Shown: one piece after another, positions 60,224 to 64,000 of the stretch
Layout of the letters: each line of letters starts with the position of its first letter
How positions within the stretch are numbered: the first letter of the stretch is position 1
NCBI GenBank assembly: GCA_028274465.1
Contig: CM051457.1
Coordinates: 95,975,982-96,039,981, forward strand
Reading direction: 5' to 3'
Source: Plantago ovata
Lineage: Eukaryota; Streptophyta; Magnoliopsida; Lamiales; Plantaginaceae
DNA: 64,000 nucleotides
Program-made: the position numbers and the translations under genes
The notes under the pieces: generated by a model
The model's input: the letters and a program-made list of their open reading frames with translations, nothing else
Databases searched by the model: none
Told to the model about the DNA's origin: nothing

Positions 60224-61651
60224 GTTTTCAAGAGGAAAACAGATGCTGATGGCAACATATAGACATACAAGGCTAGGCTGGTGGCGAAAGGTTATAGTCA
60301 ACGATATGGTATCGATTATGACGAAACCTTTTCACCAGTAGCCAAACGTAAGTCTATTCGAATTTTACTTGCTATAGCAGCATACTATGATTATGAGATT
60401 TGGCAAATGGATGTAAAAACTGCTTTCCTTAACGGAAATCTCGAGGAAGAGGTGTATATGATACAACCTGAAGGTTTTACATCTGAGTCATATCCCAAAT
60501 TAGTTTGCAAGCTAAAGAGATCCATTTATGGACTAAAGCAAGCCTCAAGGAGTTGGAATATTCGCTTTGATGAAGCAGTCAAATCGTTTGACTACATCAG
60601 ATGTGCGGAAGACCCATGCGTTTATGTTAAACGCAGCGATGCTGGAATTGTTTTCATGGTTATATATGTTGATGACATATTAATCATGGGAAACAATGTC
60701 CAAATGTTACGATCCACAAAGGAGTGGTTATCTAAGACTTTCTCGATGAAAGACTTAGGTGAAGCCTGTTACATTCTTGGAATAAAAATCCATAGGGATA
60801 GATCCCGAAGATTGTTAGGGTTGTCACAGTCCACATATGTCGACAAAATAGTGAAACGCTTTAATATGGATGGATCCAATAAAGGTTTCTTACCAGCTAG
60901 ACATGGCGTCGCTCTCACTACGAAGGATAGTCCTTCTACAGATGAGGAGATCGAACACATGAAAAGAATCCCATATGCATCAGCTATTGGATCTATCATG
61001 TATGCCATGAATTGTACAAGGCCAGATGTGGCATATGCGCTTAGCTGTACTTGTCGACACCAACAGAATCCAGGTATGAAACACTGGACAGCTGTGAAAG
61101 CAATTCTTAAGTATATTAGAAGAACTAAAGATTCCTTTCTGGTATATGGTGGACAACAAGAGTTGCGAATGAGTGGTTATGTCGATGCTGGTTTCCAATC
61201 GGACCCAGACGACTACAAATCACAAACTGGGTATGTGTTTACACTCAATGGTGGAGCCGTCACTTGGAAGAGTTCAAAGCAATCCACCTTGGCTGATTCT
61301 ATGACCGAATCCGAGTACATTGCTGCTGCAGAAGCCTCAAAGGAGGCTGTCTGGATTTCAGAATTCCTAAAGGAACTAGGGGTAGTTTCTAATAGTAGTC
61401 CTAAAACGGTCTACTGCGACAACGAAAGCGCTGTTGCACAAGCAAAGGAACCAAGATCCACTAACAAGAATAAGCATGTACCTAGGAAGTATCATCTAAT
61501 TAGAGAGATGATAGCTAGAGGAGAAGTATCTACAGAACGAGTTTCCACTGAGAAAAATGTGGCAGATCCTTTCACCAAAGTGTTGAACATTGACAAACAT
61601 GTTAGACATTTCAACAACATAGGTGTTAGACACGTAGGTGATTGGCTCTAG
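60224..61651 (+). pseudogene. Copia reverse transcriptase and RNase H
   Basis: A further in-frame TAG lies at 60260, after which the frame is open to 61651. It shows ARLVAKGYSQRYGIDY, the DVKTAFLNGNLEEEVYM motif, YVDD (VIYVDDILIMGNN) and the RNase H ending with TESEYIAAAEASKEAVW and VADPFTKVL. The catalytic residues of both enzymes are present, so damage is in the linkage to upstream domains. Confidence 0.9.
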
Positions 61652-61654
61652 GCC

Positions 61655-61665
61655 AAGTGGGAGAT
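61655..61665 (+). promoter_or_regulatory. Polypurine tract
   Basis: AAGTGGGAGAT next to the right LTR, the copia plus-strand primer. Confidence 0.85.
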
Positions 61666-63558
61666 TGAAAGTATATATGTCCTAGAGACAACCTATGATA
61701 GGGACGATATGTACTTGATCACATTCAGTTATTGTTATTTATTTATGTTCGTTTATCTATACATCATTAAATACAATTGGCATTACATTTTATGAATATA
61801 TTATTTGGTTGTTTGAATTATTCGATAAAATGTTCCCAAGGACTTAAGGTAATCACCAAGTTAGTGGGAGCTTGTGTGTCAATAATTAAGTCCTAAAATA
61901 AGCCACTAGCTGAAGGTCATTGAGATACGGGATATCAATGATGCGATTGAAGCTAGCGTATGTTGCATTAGATCCTTCGAGGATGTAGTAGGTCTCACTG
62001 CTACGAATGAACTTGGTTATTCATAATGAACATACGGACACTTTGGAGAGTGTTGGCGTACCCGACCGAGAAACCATTTGGTAAAGCTATTTAAGTGTCT
62101 ATGGTAGTATCGGTGTGTAGGGTGATGTTAGTAGTCCTTAGACTTGAGGCCAATACTACATCATATGTGGAATAATGTACTTTGACCATGCGCAACGCTT
62201 GCACTCTTAAAGTAGGGTAGATACGGCATGTGTTGGGTACATTAGGAAGCATATGGTGTGAGTGATTGGGCCAAGATAGGATTCATTCCTCCGTAATAGA
62301 TACTAGGAGAGAATACTCACTTCTCATATTTAGTGCGATCACAAAACCGGTGGCCACCGTATGTGAATATGTCAAAATGGTATTTGGACATAATTCATAG
62401 ATCGACTAATAAGATTGAGAGACAATGAATGAAGTTATTAGAATAGACACATAACCATATTCTAGACTCATTCGAGTATTCGTGAATGAAGGGACCATAT
62501 CATCAAAGTGCCTTACGCTACAGGTGGTTTGTTTTCCTCACAAACGTTCCTTGCATATTAATATTGTCTGATAAATTGTCTAGGAATTTATTATGACCTT
62601 AATTGGATTGTTGCTTAATATGCAAGGCCCTATGGGTCACACTTCAAGGTGGTGTTTCTACAAATGAGCTATGTATATTGGATTAAATATTAATTAGATT
62701 AATATTAAATTATTATACAAAATATATAATGAAATTATTATTAATTAGATTAATATTAATTTATTATATGTGAAATATATTTTAGAAATATAATTAATTG
62801 GATTGAATTGGATCTAATTAATTAATTGAAGACTTGTGCATTTGGGCGGGATTTAGAATGAGGTCCAAATAAAGGAAAAAGGGAATTAAAATTAATAAAT
62901 AAAACATAACCAGGCAGCTGGGTCAAAACTTTGACCCCATGTTTCTTTTTGTTTTATTTGTTTTTATTTTATTTTATTTTCTTCCTTTCCTTTAATTCTT
63001 TCCTTTAGTAATTTGATTTATCTGTTTGTTTAGTTAGCTGATGACTTTTGAAGTCTCCTAGTCAATTAGATTTACTGGGATAAAATCTTACGTGATTTTC
63101 TAAACAAACTTACTGACTAAATCACAAAGAAAGAATATTAGTTTTTATTCACAACATACATCACAACATACGTAAAATACTTTCTGATAGTCAGAAAATA
63201 TTTCTTTTCTCTATTAGCTCTAAATAAACAGAAGATTATCCTAGCGTTCTTGATAGAAATCACTGCCCGTGGATACCAAGGTCGAAGGAATTAATCAACC
63301 TGTTGATGAGCCACCTTGGAGATTTTGTTGACGAAGATTTCATCTCTGACGAAGAAGAAATCAACCAGCCGGACGAGGAGATTGCAAGGCTCTGTCTGGA
63401 GATTGAGGAACAACTACCCGGTGAATTTGCTTATCTACTGGAGGACATGTAAGTGATTTCTTCTAGTTTAATAAATGAATATAGTCATATCAGTTTAGTG
63501 AGATTAAAAATTTTCCGCTGCTTAGCCTTAGAGGCAATTTTTCTCACTTTTACTAACA
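61666..63558 (+). repeat. Right LTR (1,893 bp)
   Basis: Pairs with 53394-55280. Has its own small duplications (CTTTCCTTTA near 62990 and CACAACATAC near 63150) and the open 48-codon ORF at 63306-63452. Confidence 0.92.
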
Positions 63559-63658
63559 CCTCTAAGGTTAAGATACACCCCCATGTACCTCTAAGGTTAA
63601 GATACGCCCCCATATGCACCTCTAAGGTTAAGATGCCTCCCCGTTCCTAACTATGCGG

Positions 63659-63985
63659 TTAGGACGAACCCCTTCTTGTTTTGACACCCACAAGTTCCAG
63701 GCAAAACCTGAACTTTGGTCCTGGAAGCGCCTTAGTCATAGCATCTGATGCATTCAAAGATGTATGAATCTTCTTTATCTTCACAACTACCTTGGCAATG
63801 ATATCTCTGATGAAGAAAAACCTTACACCAATGTGTTTTGTCCTTTCATGATACACATGATGCTTAGTCAACATAATATCACTTTGATTGTCACAGTGAA
63901 TATTCACATGATCCTGTTGGACACCCAACTCATTCAATAATCCACCCAACCAGATAGCTTCCTTAACTCCTTCAGTGATAGCCAT
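63659..63985 (-). pseudogene. RNase H end of minus-strand copia element, partial
   Basis: Minus-strand frame of 108 codons at the window edge with KEAIWLGGLLNEL, HCDNQSDIML and DAMTKALPGPKF, the C-terminal RNase H signature of copia polyproteins. The rest of the element lies outside the window, so its integrity is unknown. Confidence 0.85.
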
Positions 63986-64000
63986 GAACTCCGCCTCTGT

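Larger units (their letters stand above)
53394..63558 (+). mobile_element. 10.2-kb copia element, complete but inactive
   Basis: LTRs 53394-55280 and 61666-63558 begin TGAAAGTATATATG and end TTTTACTAACA. A perfect 5-bp duplication, cctct, lies at 53389-53393 and 63559-63563. Primer site TGGTATCAGAGC follows the left LTR and a purine tract precedes the right one. Order gag, protease, integrase, reverse transcriptase, RNase H is that of copia. Coding regions carry stops and frameshifts, so it cannot now supply its own proteins, although the LTRs remain very alike. It inserted into the minus-strand copia element. Confidence 0.93.
52783..64000 (-). mobile_element. Minus-strand copia element, partial, split by a second copia element
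   Basis: The 3' LTR (52783-53276), a purine tract and non-coding internal DNA (53277-53388) lie left of the plus-strand copia element. Internal DNA with an RNase H coding end resumes at 63564 and runs off the window. Both sides share AAGGTTAAGA(C/T)(A/G)C repeats of the same 3' UTR, confirming they were continuous before the second insertion. Confidence 0.8.

Overview
The window is nuclear DNA of a eudicot plant. The evidence is GT-AG introns, one apparent U12-type intron, a plant telomerase reverse transcriptase (TERT), a dirigent gene, and a dense, nested set of plant transposons (MULE, hAT, Athila-like, Cassandra, copia, LINE, MITEs). I cannot name the species.

1-6.6 kb is AT-rich intergenic DNA. 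It holds two non-autonomous hAT elements with 8-bp target site duplications (1094-1887 and 5482-6297), a degenerate minisatellite, a coiled-coil gene remnant, and a non-autonomous Mutator-like element packed with GGAGC hairpins (4091-5159).

6.65-30.76 kb is the standout: a single 24.1-kb Mutator-like element (MULE). Near-identical terminal inverted repeats (52 of the first 57 bases) and a 9-bp target duplication (8 of 9 matching) delimit it. It carries a FAR1/MULE-type transposase gene (8590-11133), a decayed Ulp1 (SUMO-protease-like) gene (23220-25957), a short ORF that may be a PB1-like domain, a tRNA-Pro-derived gene with a shortened anticodon loop, and intron-containing fragments of two host genes: a sulfotransferase/aminotransferase-like gene and a fatty acid amide hydrolase. 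Later insertions sit inside it: a gag-only Athila-like retrotransposon (13678-20955), which itself holds a Cassandra TRIM in one LTR and a hairpin MULE in the other, plus a solo LTR of the same family (21844-23142). Empty sites in sister LTRs prove the nesting order.

30.8-41.7 kb holds an apparently intact TERT gene: 13 exons, 1,227 codons, all reverse transcriptase motifs, catalytic Asp783, Asp964 and Asp965. Its ATG lies 1.2 kb from the end of the giant MULE. A third hairpin MULE lies 170 bp past its stop codon.

41.7-52.8 kb is transposon debris (two LINE fragments, a Stowaway-like MITE, a pogo-like transposase fragment, a small MULE with 9-bp duplications) around one single-exon dirigent gene (51310-51870) that lacks a signal peptide.

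52.8-64 kb is a minus-strand copia element (3' LTR and RNase H visible, running off the window). It is split by a 10.2-kb plus-strand copia element (53394-63558) that has 1.89-kb LTRs, a perfect 5-bp target duplication, a leader with covarying hairpins, and coding regions broken by several stops and frameshifts.
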